From Amycolatopsis umgeniensis (lineage in GTDB: Bacteria; Actinomycetota; Actinomycetes; Mycobacteriales; Pseudonocardiaceae), in NCBI RefSeq assembly GCF_014205155.1, contig NZ_JACHMX010000001.1, positions 5,952,001 to 6,016,000 of the forward strand: DNA of 64,000 bases, in the 5' to 3' direction. Each line of letters starts with the position of its first letter. Within the stretch, counting starts at the first letter, position 1. Below the pieces are notes generated by a model. The model did no database searches. It was not told where the DNA came from and saw nothing but the letters and a program-made list of their open reading frames with translations. Below, in pieces: positions 8,440-17,348 of this stretch. The position numbers and the translations under genes are program-made.

Positions 8440-9645
8440 TCAGGTGTACCAGGTGGGTTCCGGCAGCTCGTTCAGCAGCGCGTACGCACCGACCTCGCGG
8501 CGTTTGTAGGCCACCGGGTCGTGCAGTGAGTGCGTGCGCAGGTTCCGCCAGAAGCGGTCGAGGCCGAACTTCGTGGCGCTCGCGCGGGCGCCGGTCAGCT
8601 CGAAGACCTTCGTGCCGATCTCGAGTCCGGTGTCGATCACGCGCTGCTTGGCGGCGGCGATGAGGACCGCGACGTCGCCGCGCGCCTCCGGCGTGAGCTC
8701 TTCGCGCGGCGCGTGCAGGACGGCCGAGATCGCCGCTCCTGCCTTGTCCACCAGCGCTTCGGCGGCCCACAGCTTCGACTGGAGATCGCCGTAACCGTCG
8801 AGGATGTACCACTCTTCGCTGGAAGACGCCTTGTTGTCGCCGCCGTACGGCCACGCGCGGGTGTGCTCGCGGGTGTACGCCAGCGCGGTTTCCAGCGCGC
8901 CTTGGGTGATGCCGAGGTAGAAGTTGGCGAACACCAGCTGGATCGCCGGGACGTTGAGCGTGTTGTAGGTCAGCGGGTGGAACTTCTTGTCGACGTAGCC
9001 CGCCGCGCTCGCCCAAGGGACGCGCACGTCGGTGATGGTCACGCTGCCCGACTCGGTGAGCCGCTGGCCGATGTTGTCCCAGTCGTCGTGGAAGACGATA
9101 CCGTCCTGTTTGGACGGAACGATGGCGAAGATGTGGTCCTCGGTGCCTTCCAGGATGCCTTCGAGCACGGTCAGATCGGAGACCTTGCTGCCGGTGGAGA
9201 ACGATTTGTGTCCGTTGTAGACGATCTCGTCGCCGTCCTCGGTGATCTTCAGATCGGAATCGCGGGGATTGACCGCGCCGCCGAAGACGAAATTGTTCCG
9301 CGTATACAGTTCTTCGACCGCGGCGACCTGCTCGTCCGTCGCCACCAGCCGCGCGGCCCAGGCCCAAAGATAGTGATAGCCGAGTACTTGCCCGATCGAG
9401 CCATCACCCCGCGCGACCTCTCGGGTCACGCGATAGGCGGTCTCCCAGCTCTGGCCGCCGCCTCCGTGCTCGACCGGGCCGAGCAGCGTCACCAGCCCGG
9501 ATTCCTTGAGCAGCAGGACTTCCTGATGGGGCGTCTCGTTCTTCCGGTCGCGTTCGGCCGCGTCCGCCGCGAGCCGGTCGGCGACGTCCTTCGCGACGGC
9601 CAGCCATTCGGTGGCGGACCGGATCCGGTTCTCGGTCGTGGTCAT
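8440..9645 (-). CDS. DszC/SfnB-like flavin-dependent monooxygenase (acyl-CoA dehydrogenase fold)
   Basis: A 401-residue protein of the acyl-CoA dehydrogenase superfamily, closest in pattern to the reduced-flavin monooxygenases DszC, SfnB and MsuC rather than to true acyl-CoA dehydrogenases. Seen: N-terminal helical domain (GLVTLLGPVEHGGGGQSWE), central beta domain (NGHKSFSTGSKVSD), and the C-terminal signature RNLRTHSLHDPVAYKRREVG ending in PTWYT, which matches DszC-type enzymes. These proteins use FMNH2 from a separate reductase to oxygenate sulfur compounds such as sulfones. No reductase is adjacent. The gene is divergent from the MarR gene at 9834, which probably regulates it. Substrate cannot be stated. 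Confidence 0.8.
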   Translation of the reverse strand: MTTTENRIRSATEWLAVAKDVADRLAADAAERDRKNETPHQEVLLLKESGLVTLLGPVEHGGGGQSWETAYRVTREVARGDGSIGQVLGYHYLWAWAARLVATDEQVAAVEELYTRNNFVFGGAVNPRDSDLKITEDGDEIVYNGHKSFSTGSKVSDLTVLEGILEGTEDHIFAIVPSKQDGIVFHDDWDNIGQRLTESGSVTITDVRVPWASAAGYVDKKFHPLTYNTLNVPAIQLVFANFYLGITQGALETALAYTREHTRAWPYGGDNKASSSEEWYILDGYGDLQSKLWAAEALVDKAGAAISAVLHAPREELTPEARGDVAVLIAAAKQRVIDTGLEIGTKVFELTGARASATKFGLDRFWRNLRTHSLHDPVAYKRREVGAYALLNELPEPTWYT

Positions 9646-9833
9646 GGGTGAATTCCGTTCTGTGCGAGGGCGAACGGGAATTTTGGGCAGGGCGGAGCGC
9701 CCGGAATTCCCGGGTGGTTCTCGAAGGTGGCGGACACTGATTCAGGCCGTACAGCGCATGCGTCCGAGTAGAGCAGTGGCACTACGGGGTGTCAACGAAC
9801 GTCCGCGCTCTGAGACCGGGGTAATCTCCGGGC

Positions 9834-10328
9834 GTGCCGGATCACGTTGACCATATTCTCAGCCAGTGGGCGGTAGCCCGTCCCGACCTGGACGTCTCCC
9901 CGATGGCCGTCATCGGACGGCTGTCCAGGCTGAACCGGGTCCTGGACGGCGAACTGCGGAAGACCTTCGCGCGGCACGACCTCGACAGGTCCTCGTTCGA
10001 CGTGCTGGCCACCCTGCGCCGGGCGGGCACGCTGACCCCCGCCGACCTGATGCGTTCGGCGATGATCACCTCCGGCGCGGTCACCCAACGGCTCGATCGC
10101 CTCGAGGAACGAGGCCTGGTGGCCCGTGCTCCCGACGAGACGAACGGCCGCCGGGTGCTGGTCGACCTGACCGAGAAGGGTCGCGAACTCATCGACCGCG
10201 CGCTCCCCGATCACGTCGACACCGAGCATCGGCTCCTGAAGGCGGTCAGCCCGGTGGAACGGGACGAACTGGCCGCCTTGCTGCGAAACCTGTTGCAGTC
10301 CTTGGGTGACGTCGCCCTGGAGGACTGA
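9834..10328 (+). CDS. MarR-family transcriptional regulator
   Basis: A 164-residue MarR protein with the winged helix-turn-helix at residues about 50-115 (DVLATLRRAGTLTPADLM, SGAVTQRLDRLEERGLV, wing DETNGRRVLVDLTEKG). It starts with GTG at 9834. No Shine-Dalgarno sequence is visible, but TAATCT sits 6 nt upstream as a -10 box, so a leaderless mRNA is likely. The gene lies between the divergent DszC-like monooxygenase and the co-directional MFS exporter and could control either. It is a paralogue in architecture of the MarR protein encoded at 36603-37109. Ligand unknown. Confidence 0.88.
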   Translation: MPDHVDHILSQWAVARPDLDVSPMAVIGRLSRLNRVLDGELRKTFARHDLDRSSFDVLATLRRAGTLTPADLMRSAMITSGAVTQRLDRLEERGLVARAPDETNGRRVLVDLTEKGRELIDRALPDHVDTEHRLLKAVSPVERDELAALLRNLLQSLGDVALED

Positions 10329-10356
10329 CCCGCACCGCTCTCGAGCACTCGTTTGA

Positions 10357-10390
10357 CTTAGCGCTAAGCATCGAATAGCTTAGCGCTAAG
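10357..10390. promoter_or_regulatory. Twin palindromic operators CTTAGCGCTAAG, 22 bp apart
   Basis: Two identical perfect 12-bp palindromes at 10357-10368 and 10379-10390, spaced 22 bp start to start (two helical turns), in the leader of the MFS gene. This is how TetR- or MarR-family dimers often bind cooperatively. The MarR encoded just upstream is the nearest candidate; a distant TetR protein is equally possible. Confidence 0.7.
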
Positions 10391-10505
10391 AGGTCGTGGG
10401 ACTGTCCCGCGCGCCGTCGAACTCCTCCGACGATGCACCTCACGCGACCGGAATCGCCGGTCCGGCAGAGGTTTCTTCGTCATGCTCGTGAATCGAGAGA
10501 GAAGA

Positions 10506-11684
10506 ATGGTCACCCGAACCGAAAGTGCGCATTCGACCCTGAAGGGCTGGGCGGGGGTCGCCGCGATCACCGCCAGCCTGTTCGTCTTCCTCACCACCGA
10601 ATTGATGCCCGTCGGCCTGCTCACGCCGGTGAGCTCCAGCCTGGGCATCTCGGTGGGTGTCGCCGGCCTGATGGTCACGCTCTACGGCGTCTCGGCCGGG
10701 CTGGGCGTGCCGTTCATCGTCGCGTGGACCCGGCGGATCAACCGGCGCGTCCTGCTCTCCACCTTGCTCGCGATCCTGGCCGTGGGCAACCTGATCACCG
10801 CGCTCGCCCCGAGTTATCCGCTGGTACTGGCGACCCGGCTCGTCATGGGCTTCGCCAACGGGGCGTTCTGGGCCATCGGGGTGGGCATGGCGATGCGCAT
10901 CGTCCCGGACCGCCACGCGAACCGGGCGGCGGCGGTCGTGATGTCGGGGATCTCGGTCGCCACGGTGCTGGGCATGCCACTGGGCACCATCCTGGAGAGC
11001 CTCACCGGCTGGCAGACCACGTTCCTGATCTGGAGCGGGCTCAGCGTCCTGGTGTTTCTCGCTGTCGTCGTCCTGGTCCCGTCCTTGCCGTCGGCGAACG
11101 CGGTTTCGGTACGGGAGGTCTTCGGCCTGCCGCGGGTGAACGCGCGCCTGCGCTCGGTCTTGATCACCGTGGTCCTGTTCGTCCTCGGGCATTTCGGTGT
11201 CTACACCTTCATCCGCCCGTTCCTGGAAGGCACTTCTTCGGCGTCGCCCACCTTCATCACGGTGTGCCTGATCGTCTTCGGTGCGGGAGGAGCGGCGGGG
11301 AACTTCATCGCCGGATATTTCGTGGCGAGGAACGTGCTGGCGAGTTTCACGGTGGGCGCGGTCGCGCTCGTGGCGTCGCTGGTGCTGCTGCTCCTCGTCG
11401 GTCACGGGCGGGTGGGGGTGATGATCGCGCTGGTGCTCTGGGGTCTGTCCTACGGCATCGTGCAGTTGAGCCAGCTCACCATGACCCAGCGGTCCGCGCC
11501 CGACACGTTCGAGGCCGCGATGTCGCTCAACACCTTGGCGTACAACACTTCCATCGCCCTGGGCGCGTTGTTCGCCGGACTGCTGGCGGACAACGCGGGC
11601 ATCACCAGTGTGGTGTGGTTCGGCGTGGTGCTGACAGCGGCCTCACTGCTCTTCACGGTCGGCACCCGCCGGGCCACGTCCTAG
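10506..11684 (+). CDS. MFS drug/metabolite exporter (DHA1 type)
   Basis: A 392-residue membrane protein with about twelve hydrophobic helices and no soluble domain, the usual size for DHA1-family proton-coupled exporters of the arabinose/chloramphenicol efflux type. Seen: first helix GVAAITASLFVFLTTELMPV, the loop 2-3 segment WTRRINRRVLL, and the helix 5 antiporter-like GISVATVLGMPLG. ATG 10506 has GAGAGAGAAG just upstream; the ATG at 10482 lacks one. It probably exports a small toxic molecule under control of the twin operators in its leader. It converges on the Eis-like gene with 9 bp between stops. Substrate unknown. Confidence 0.85.
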   Translation: MVTRTESAHSTLKGWAGVAAITASLFVFLTTELMPVGLLTPVSSSLGISVGVAGLMVTLYGVSAGLGVPFIVAWTRRINRRVLLSTLLAILAVGNLITALAPSYPLVLATRLVMGFANGAFWAIGVGMAMRIVPDRHANRAAAVVMSGISVATVLGMPLGTILESLTGWQTTFLIWSGLSVLVFLAVVVLVPSLPSANAVSVREVFGLPRVNARLRSVLITVVLFVLGHFGVYTFIRPFLEGTSSASPTFITVCLIVFGAGGAAGNFIAGYFVARNVLASFTVGAVALVASLVLLLLVGHGRVGVMIALVLWGLSYGIVQLSQLTMTQRSAPDTFEAAMSLNTLAYNTSIALGALFAGLLADNAGITSVVWFGVVLTAASLLFTVGTRRATS

Positions 11685-11693
11685 CGTCACCGG

Positions 11694-12881
11694 TCAGAAC
11701 CAGTGCAGGCAGTGCGGGGAACGCTCGGCGCGGAACAGGGCATCGGCGAGCACTCCGGCGTCCGGGTGACCCGCCCGGACGCGTCCCGCGCGGACGAGCT
11801 TGCTCGGGAGGGTGCCGCCGAGGTAGATCGAGCCGAGGTCGCTCGCGTCCAGTGACAGGTCGGGTTCCCGGTCCGTCGGGACGCAGGTGGCTTCGCCGCC
11901 CCGGACGGTCAGCAGGTAGCGGCCGTGCTCGCCGAGCGCCGGGTCTTCGACGTCGAGGACGAGCTCGCCGTCGGTGAACCAGCCGCGTGCGGTGAGCGCG
12001 CGGGGGATGTCCAGCAGCCGGACCCAGAGCCAGTCGGTGTCGCCGCTGACCTCGCCGGCCCGGAAGTCCTCGAGCTGCCAGCGCAGCGGGTGGTCGGGCG
12101 GGCAGTGCTTGAACACGACCTCGGTGATCAGGTCGTGTTCGAGGAGGAATCGGGCCAGCGCCGTGGAGACGGCGTCGTCGGCGGCGATGATCTCGTCGAC
12201 GGTCAAGGTGCTCGGGGCGGTGTGCGAATAGCAGGCGTACCCGTCCGGGACATCGTCGGCGTCGCGGTGAACCGCGATGTAGCGCGGCGCCGTGGAGATC
12301 GGGGACTGCCCCGCCCCCTCCGCCCACCAGCGGTGCGGACGTGACAGCGCGCCGGGCCGTGCGCGGCGGTACCGGTCGTAGACCTCTTCCAGGATCTCGC
12401 CGCAGTCGCTACGGCGCAGCAGCTCGATCGAACCGGAGGCCGTCCGTGGGACAGCGAAGGCCGCTTGGTGGCGCTGCACCGTCAGCCGGTGGGTGTAGGT
12501 GGCCGGTCCATAGCCGAACCGTCGGTAGATCAGCGCCTCCGAGGCCAGCAGCACGGAAAGGAATTCGCCCCTGGCCCGGAAGTCGGCGAGCTGACGCCGC
12601 ATCATCGCGCTGAGCGCGCCTCGGCGCCGGTGAGAGGGCAGGACGCCGACGGCGGTCACTCCCGAGACCGGAATGACGGTTTCACCGGGAAGGGTGAGCT
12701 CGAAGGAGTACGCGGCGGCCGTGCCGACGGGCCGCCCGTCCTCGGACATCGCGAACAGGCCGCGGTCCTCTTCGAGTGCCGACCAGAGCGTGGCCGGGGT
12801 TTCCGGGAAACGTGCGAACGCGGCGTGCAAGGTGTCGACGAAGACGTCGAATTCCTCGCCCGTCGTGGGACGGATCTGCAT
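11694..12881 (-). CDS. Eis-like GNAT N-acetyltransferase
   Basis: A 395-residue member of the Eis (enhanced intracellular survival) family, which acetylates amines such as aminoglycosides with acetyl-CoA. The order is GNAT domain, second GNAT-like domain and SCP2-like C-terminal domain. Seen: acetyl-CoA loop TAVGVLPSHRRRGALSAMM, the general-acid tyrosine region IYRRFGYGPATYTHRL, and a protein end in HWF, so the C-terminal phenylalanine carboxylate that acts as base in Eis is kept. ATG 12881 is preferred; a TTG at 12917 overlapping the ABC stop and GTGs at 12887 and 12905 are possible. It is last in the hydrolase-ABC-ABC operon, suggesting that acetylation and transport act on the same compound. 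Confidence 0.85.
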   Translation of the reverse strand: MQIRPTTGEEFDVFVDTLHAAFARFPETPATLWSALEEDRGLFAMSEDGRPVGTAAAYSFELTLPGETVIPVSGVTAVGVLPSHRRRGALSAMMRRQLADFRARGEFLSVLLASEALIYRRFGYGPATYTHRLTVQRHQAAFAVPRTASGSIELLRRSDCGEILEEVYDRYRRARPGALSRPHRWWAEGAGQSPISTAPRYIAVHRDADDVPDGYACYSHTAPSTLTVDEIIAADDAVSTALARFLLEHDLITEVVFKHCPPDHPLRWQLEDFRAGEVSGDTDWLWVRLLDIPRALTARGWFTDGELVLDVEDPALGEHGRYLLTVRGGEATCVPTDREPDLSLDASDLGSIYLGGTLPSKLVRAGRVRAGHPDAGVLADALFRAERSPHCLHWF

Positions 12882-12913
12882 CGGCACAGTGCAGCGCCGT
12901 CCCACGGCCGGGG

Positions 12914-14614
12914 TCAAGCGATTTGCAGTTCCCAGAAGCCGGCGTACCGGCCACCGCGGCGGACCAGGTCGTCGTGGCTCCCTTCCTCCACGATCCGGCC
13001 GCCGTCCAGGAAGACCACGCTGTCGGCGCGCTGGACGGTCCGCAGCCGGTGCGCCACCATCACCACGGTCCTGCCCGCCATCAACCGTTCGATCCCGTCG
13101 TGCACGGCGGTTTCGTTCACCGGATCCAGTGCGGACGTCACCTCGTCGAGCAGCACGATGGGCGCGCCCTTCAGCAGCGCCCGCGCGATCGAGACCCGCT
13201 GGCGTTCCCCGCCGGACAGCAGCGCCCCGCCCTCACCGACGTTCGCGGACCAGCCGCCGGGCAGCCGTTCGATCACTTCGTCCAGCCTCGCCGCCGTCGC
13301 GGCCGCCCGTACTTCGGCGTCCTCGGCGTCCGGACGGCCGAGCCGGACGTTCTCCTCGATCGTGCCGTCGAAAAGGTAGACGTCCTGGAACACGATGGCG
13401 ATCCGCGACATCAGCTCCTCGGTGCTGATCGCGCGGACGTCCACCCCGCCGACGCGCACCGCCCCCGAAGCCACGTCGTGGAACCGCGCGAGCAGTTGCA
13501 GCACCGTGCTCTTCCCCGCACCCGACGGTCCGACGACGGCGAGCCGCTGTCCTTCGTGGACGGACAGCGAAAGACCGTCGAGCACCGTGCGGCCACCGTG
13601 CGCGAAGACGGCGGAGTCGAACTCCAGGTCGTTCCGCTCCGGCCGGACCGGCTCGGGCGGCTCCGGGAGCGGTTCGGTCCGCAGCACCGCGTCGAGCCTC
13701 GCCAGCACCGAACGCGCGCCCCGGAGTTTGCCGCCGATGTCGGACAGGGACAGCAGCGGATCCGCGCAGCGCGCGGCCAGCACGAGGATCGTCAGCGCTT
13801 CCGCCGTCCCGATTTCGCCACCGAGTGCGAGGAAAGCGCCCAGTATCAGCAGAACGGTGAACATCGCCTGCACCGTGAACGTCAGGCCGACGACACCGGG
13901 CAGAGCCGAAAGCGTGGACCGGTGGTTCGCCTTCTGGAGATCTCTCAGGGAGTCGTCGAGAAGCTTGAACCGGTCCGCTGTCCGGCCGCCGGCCCGCAGC
14001 ACGGGCTGTGCCTGCAGATATTCGATGACCCGGCCGGTGGCCTCATGCCCGCGTTCGGTGCCCTCCTCGTCGGCGGCGGCCGTCGAACGACCCGTCCAGA
14101 CCTGGACCGCCGCCACCACCGGGACGGCGATCAACGCGGCGAGCCCCAGCCGCCAGTCGAAGACGGAGATCACGAACACGACCGTCACCGGAGTGGCGCA
14201 GGCGGAGAGGAACGGCGCCAGCAGATGCGCGATCACACTCATCGCCCGCAAAACACCCGGTCCGGCCAGCGCCGAAACCTCACCGACCCGGCTCGTGCTG
14301 TACCAGCCGATCGGCAACCGGGCGAGATGGTCACCGAGCCGGTGGTACATCCCGCGCAGCAACGTCGTCCCGACCCGGAACCCGGAGAGATCGGCGCGAT
14401 ACCGCAGGATCGCGAACACCGCGACGGCCGCGCCGAACGCGATCAGCCACGGCGTGGCGTCGCCGGGGGAGCCGCCGAGCAGCGCCCGTAGCAAGGGCAC
14501 CAGCAGCGCGTACGACAGGCCCTCGACGATCGCTGTCGTCGTCATCAGTGCCACGGTGCGCCGCACCGGCGGGGCGTATTCCGGTCCGAGGACACGCAGC
14601 AACATCCGGATCAT
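12914..14614 (-). CDS. ABC half-transporter (TMD-NBD), second of a heterodimeric pair
   Basis: A 566-residue exporter-fold half-transporter: six-helix membrane domain to about residue 320, then an ATPase domain with Walker A GPSGAGKST, Q-loop VFQDVYLFDGT, signature LSGGERQRVSIARALL, Walker B VLLDEVTSALD and switch histidine VAHRLRTV. All catalytic residues are present. The start ATG overlaps the stop of the upstream half-transporter by 4 nt (ATGA), so the two subunits are translationally coupled and probably form a heterodimer. The pair resembles YbtPQ/IrtAB-type proteins, which despite an exporter fold import siderophores, but no siderophore-interacting domain is fused here. Export of a hydrophobic drug is the alternative. 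Confidence 0.88.
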   Translation of the reverse strand: MIRMLLRVLGPEYAPPVRRTVALMTTTAIVEGLSYALLVPLLRALLGGSPGDATPWLIAFGAAVAVFAILRYRADLSGFRVGTTLLRGMYHRLGDHLARLPIGWYSTSRVGEVSALAGPGVLRAMSVIAHLLAPFLSACATPVTVVFVISVFDWRLGLAALIAVPVVAAVQVWTGRSTAAADEEGTERGHEATGRVIEYLQAQPVLRAGGRTADRFKLLDDSLRDLQKANHRSTLSALPGVVGLTFTVQAMFTVLLILGAFLALGGEIGTAEALTILVLAARCADPLLSLSDIGGKLRGARSVLARLDAVLRTEPLPEPPEPVRPERNDLEFDSAVFAHGGRTVLDGLSLSVHEGQRLAVVGPSGAGKSTVLQLLARFHDVASGAVRVGGVDVRAISTEELMSRIAIVFQDVYLFDGTIEENVRLGRPDAEDAEVRAAATAARLDEVIERLPGGWSANVGEGGALLSGGERQRVSIARALLKGAPIVLLDEVTSALDPVNETAVHDGIERLMAGRTVVMVAHRLRTVQRADSVVFLDGGRIVEEGSHDDLVRRGGRYAGFWELQIA

Positions 14615-16353
14615 CGAGCTTCCCCCAGTGGTTCGGCCGTCCGGTGGGACTGCCAGAAGGCGGCGAATTTTCCCTTGCGTGCCAGCAGTTCCGCGGGCTT
14701 GCCGCGTTCGGCGATCGTGCCGTTCTCCAGCATCACGACGGTGTCGGCGTCGACGACCGTTTCCAGGCGATGGGCGATGACCAGGATCGTCCGATCGGCG
14801 CGCGACGCCGTCAGTGCCCGGCGCACGGCCAGTTCGGTCTGAGGGTCGGCGAAGGCGGTGGCCTCGTCGAGCACCAGGACAGGTGTGTCGGCGAGCAGCG
14901 CGCGGGCCAGCGAGATCCGCTGGGCCTCGCCACCCGAAAGGCCGGTTTCCTCCTGGAGCACGGTTTCGTAGCCGTGCGGCAGTTCGAGGATCCGGTCGTG
15001 GATGTTCGCCAGCCGGGCGGCGCGCACGACCTCGTCGAGACCGGCGTGCGGGACGGCCAGCGCGATGTTGTCCGCGACCGACGCACGCAGCAGGCGGACG
15101 TCCTGGAAGACGAAGGAGACGTGGCGGTACAGCTCCCGGCTGCCGAGTTCGCGCAGATCGACGCCGCCCAGCAGGATCGATCCTTGCGCCGGGTCGAAGA
15201 ACCGCGGCAGCAGAGTGACCAAAGTGGACTTTCCGCTGCCCGACGGCCCGACGAGGGCGGTGACCGTCCCCGGTTCGAGCACCAGGTCGATCCCGCGCAG
15301 GACTTCGCGACCGGCTTCGTAGCCGAAGCGCACGCCGCGCAATTCCACGCGATGTCCCTGGGGCGCGACGGGATTCGACGGCTCCGGCAGCGGCGGCACC
15401 CCGAGCACCTCGCGGATCCGGCCGATCGCGCGCCGGGCGGCCTGCAGTTCGTCGAAACCGTGGCCGAGTGCCGCCACCGGCGCCGTCAGCCCCAGCCCGA
15501 GTACCAGGAAGGGCAGGAGATCGACCGGGGCCAGTCCGCCGTTCGCGATCAGGACCGTGCCGCCGATCAGGATGACCAGCAGCACGAACGGCGGCGACAG
15601 CGCCAGCTGCATCCCGGCGGCGGGTCCGGCCATACCCCGCACCCACCGGGTGAAGGTGGCGACGAAGTCGTCCGCGGCCGTGCGGAAGCTGCGATGGGCG
15701 CGGCCCGCGCCGCCGAACGCCTTGACCACGGCGATGCCTCCGACGAACTCGACGACCGAATTCGAGATCCCCGCCATGCCCTGGTCGAATTCCTCCTGCT
15801 CGCGCAGCCGGGAAGGCGTCATCATCAGCGGGACCAGCGCGACAGCCAGCACGACGGGGATCAGCGTGATCAGGGTGAGCCGCCAGTCGATGGTGAGCAG
15901 GTAGCCCAGCGACACCAGCGGGACGACGAAGGCGGACACGAGTTCGCCGGGGGTGTGGGCGATGAACGGATGTACGGCGCCGACGTCCTCGCCGACGACT
16001 TTCGCCAGCTCACCGGTCCGGCGGCCGGAGAACCAGCCGAGCGGCACGCGGCCGAGGCGTTCGGCCAGCAGACGGCGGAAGGCGAGCTGGACCCGGCCGT
16101 CGAGCAGATGCCCGATACCGGACGACGCGGCCGTGAGCAGCAGCCGGACGAACAGCCCGGCCGCGCCCACGAGTACGGCCGTCCAGACGCGGCTCTCGTC
16201 GACGGGGCCGGGCGCGAGCAGGGCCCGGCCCAGCTCGACGACCGCCAGCAGCGGTGCCAACCCCGAGACGGCACCGATGACCTGGAGGACGACGAGAGCG
16301 GCGAAACTCCCGGCGAACGGGCGCAGCAGACCGGTGGGCGCGGGCGTCGTCAT
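14611..16353 (-). CDS. ABC half-transporter (TMD-NBD), first of a heterodimeric pair
   Basis: A 580-residue half-transporter. The membrane domain (FAGSFAALVVLQVIGAVSG onward) is followed by a nucleotide-binding domain with Walker A GPSGSGKST, Q-loop VFQDVRLL, signature LSGGEAQRISLARALL, Walker B VLVLDEATAFAD and switch VIAHRLETV. No motif is degenerate, so both sites of the heterodimer should hydrolyse ATP. The ATG at 16351-16353 overlaps the stop of the HSL hydrolase by one base (TGATG), and its own stop overlaps the next ABC gene. The family is known for siderophore or drug transport; what is moved here is not shown by sequence. Confidence 0.88.
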   Translation of the reverse strand: MTTPAPTGLLRPFAGSFAALVVLQVIGAVSGLAPLLAVVELGRALLAPGPVDESRVWTAVLVGAAGLFVRLLLTAASSGIGHLLDGRVQLAFRRLLAERLGRVPLGWFSGRRTGELAKVVGEDVGAVHPFIAHTPGELVSAFVVPLVSLGYLLTIDWRLTLITLIPVVLAVALVPLMMTPSRLREQEEFDQGMAGISNSVVEFVGGIAVVKAFGGAGRAHRSFRTAADDFVATFTRWVRGMAGPAAGMQLALSPPFVLLVILIGGTVLIANGGLAPVDLLPFLVLGLGLTAPVAALGHGFDELQAARRAIGRIREVLGVPPLPEPSNPVAPQGHRVELRGVRFGYEAGREVLRGIDLVLEPGTVTALVGPSGSGKSTLVTLLPRFFDPAQGSILLGGVDLRELGSRELYRHVSFVFQDVRLLRASVADNIALAVPHAGLDEVVRAARLANIHDRILELPHGYETVLQEETGLSGGEAQRISLARALLADTPVLVLDEATAFADPQTELAVRRALTASRADRTILVIAHRLETVVDADTVVMLENGTIAERGKPAELLARKGKFAAFWQSHRTAEPLGEAR

Positions 16354-17252
16354 CAGTCGGCCAGCGCGCGCGACAGGGCGGCGCCCAGTTCGGCGATCTG
16401 ACGGCGCGACACCTCGGCGGACAGGATCGCCTGCGATCCGTGGAAGGTGCCGGGCCACTGGTGCAGCTCGACCGAGACCCCGGACTGCAGCAGGCGGACC
16501 GCGTAGTCGATGTTCTCGTCGCGGTTCGGGCAGAACTCGGCGGTGCCCAGGTAGGCGGGCGGCAGGCCGGTGAGGTCGGTGGCCCGCGAAGGCGCGGCGT
16601 AGTACGAAGGGGCGGGCTGTCCGCCCAGGTAGTAGCGCCACATCGCGGCGACCTTGGCGCGGTTGATCCATGGTGTGTCGGTGAAGTTCCGCGCCGACCA
16701 GGTTTCCAGCCGGTCGTCGAGTCCCGGCTGGTTGAGCAGCTGGAACCGGATCCGCGGACCCTGTTCGTCGCGGGCTCGCAACGCCGTGGCCGCCGCGAGA
16801 CCCCCACCCGCGCTGTGCCCGCCGATCGCGATCCGGTCCGGGGTGACGCCGAGTTCCGTCGCGTTCTCCGCCGCCCAGTTCAGCACCGTGTAGACGTCGT
16901 CGAGTGCGGCGGGGAACGGGTTTTCGGGAGCAAGGCGGTAGTTCACCGAGACCACCACCGCGCCGGAGGCCTCGGCGAGCCGGGCGGCCCACGGGTGTTC
17001 GGTGTCCAGGTTGCCCATGACCCACCCGCCGCCGTGCAGCCAGACGAGGGCGCCGTGCGCCTCGTGCGGGCGGTAGATCCGGATCGCGACGTCCGGGTCG
17101 CCGGGCACCGTCCGGTCCTCGACCGTCATGGCGGAGGTGTCCGGCTGCGGAATCGAGGTGGCGAGCTTGGCGAAGGTCGCGCGTTCGGCGAGCGGGTCGT
17201 CGAGCTGCGCCGGGGGGAACAGGGCGATGAAGGCTTCCAGTTCGGGATCCAT
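16353..17252 (-). CDS. HSL-family alpha/beta hydrolase (esterase)
   Basis: A 299-residue cytoplasmic esterase of the hormone-sensitive-lipase group. The oxyanion motif HGGGWVMG, the nucleophile motif GGHSAGGGLA and the catalytic histidine in GTFHGSQ are all visible. There is no signal peptide. AAGGA lies 9 nt before ATG 17252. It heads an operon with two ABC half-transporters and an Eis-like acetyltransferase, each joint overlapping or close, and is divergent from a PucR regulator 96 bp away. It may hydrolyse an ester in the compound that the transporter handles, for example after uptake; this is inference. A paralogue of the same family is at 62080-63036. Confidence 0.88.
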   Translation of the reverse strand: MDPELEAFIALFPPAQLDDPLAERATFAKLATSIPQPDTSAMTVEDRTVPGDPDVAIRIYRPHEAHGALVWLHGGGWVMGNLDTEHPWAARLAEASGAVVVSVNYRLAPENPFPAALDDVYTVLNWAAENATELGVTPDRIAIGGHSAGGGLAAATALRARDEQGPRIRFQLLNQPGLDDRLETWSARNFTDTPWINRAKVAAMWRYYLGGQPAPSYYAAPSRATDLTGLPPAYLGTAEFCPNRDENIDYAVRLLQSGVSVELHQWPGTFHGSQAILSAEVSRRQIAELGAALSRALAD

Positions 17253-17348
17253 ACCGATGATCCTTCCGGTCCCCGGTCCGGAGGTCGCCCGCCAAGCGTC
17301 GCGCGTGAGCGCCCCTTCGCGCGACGATCGCCGCGTACGCTCGCGAAC

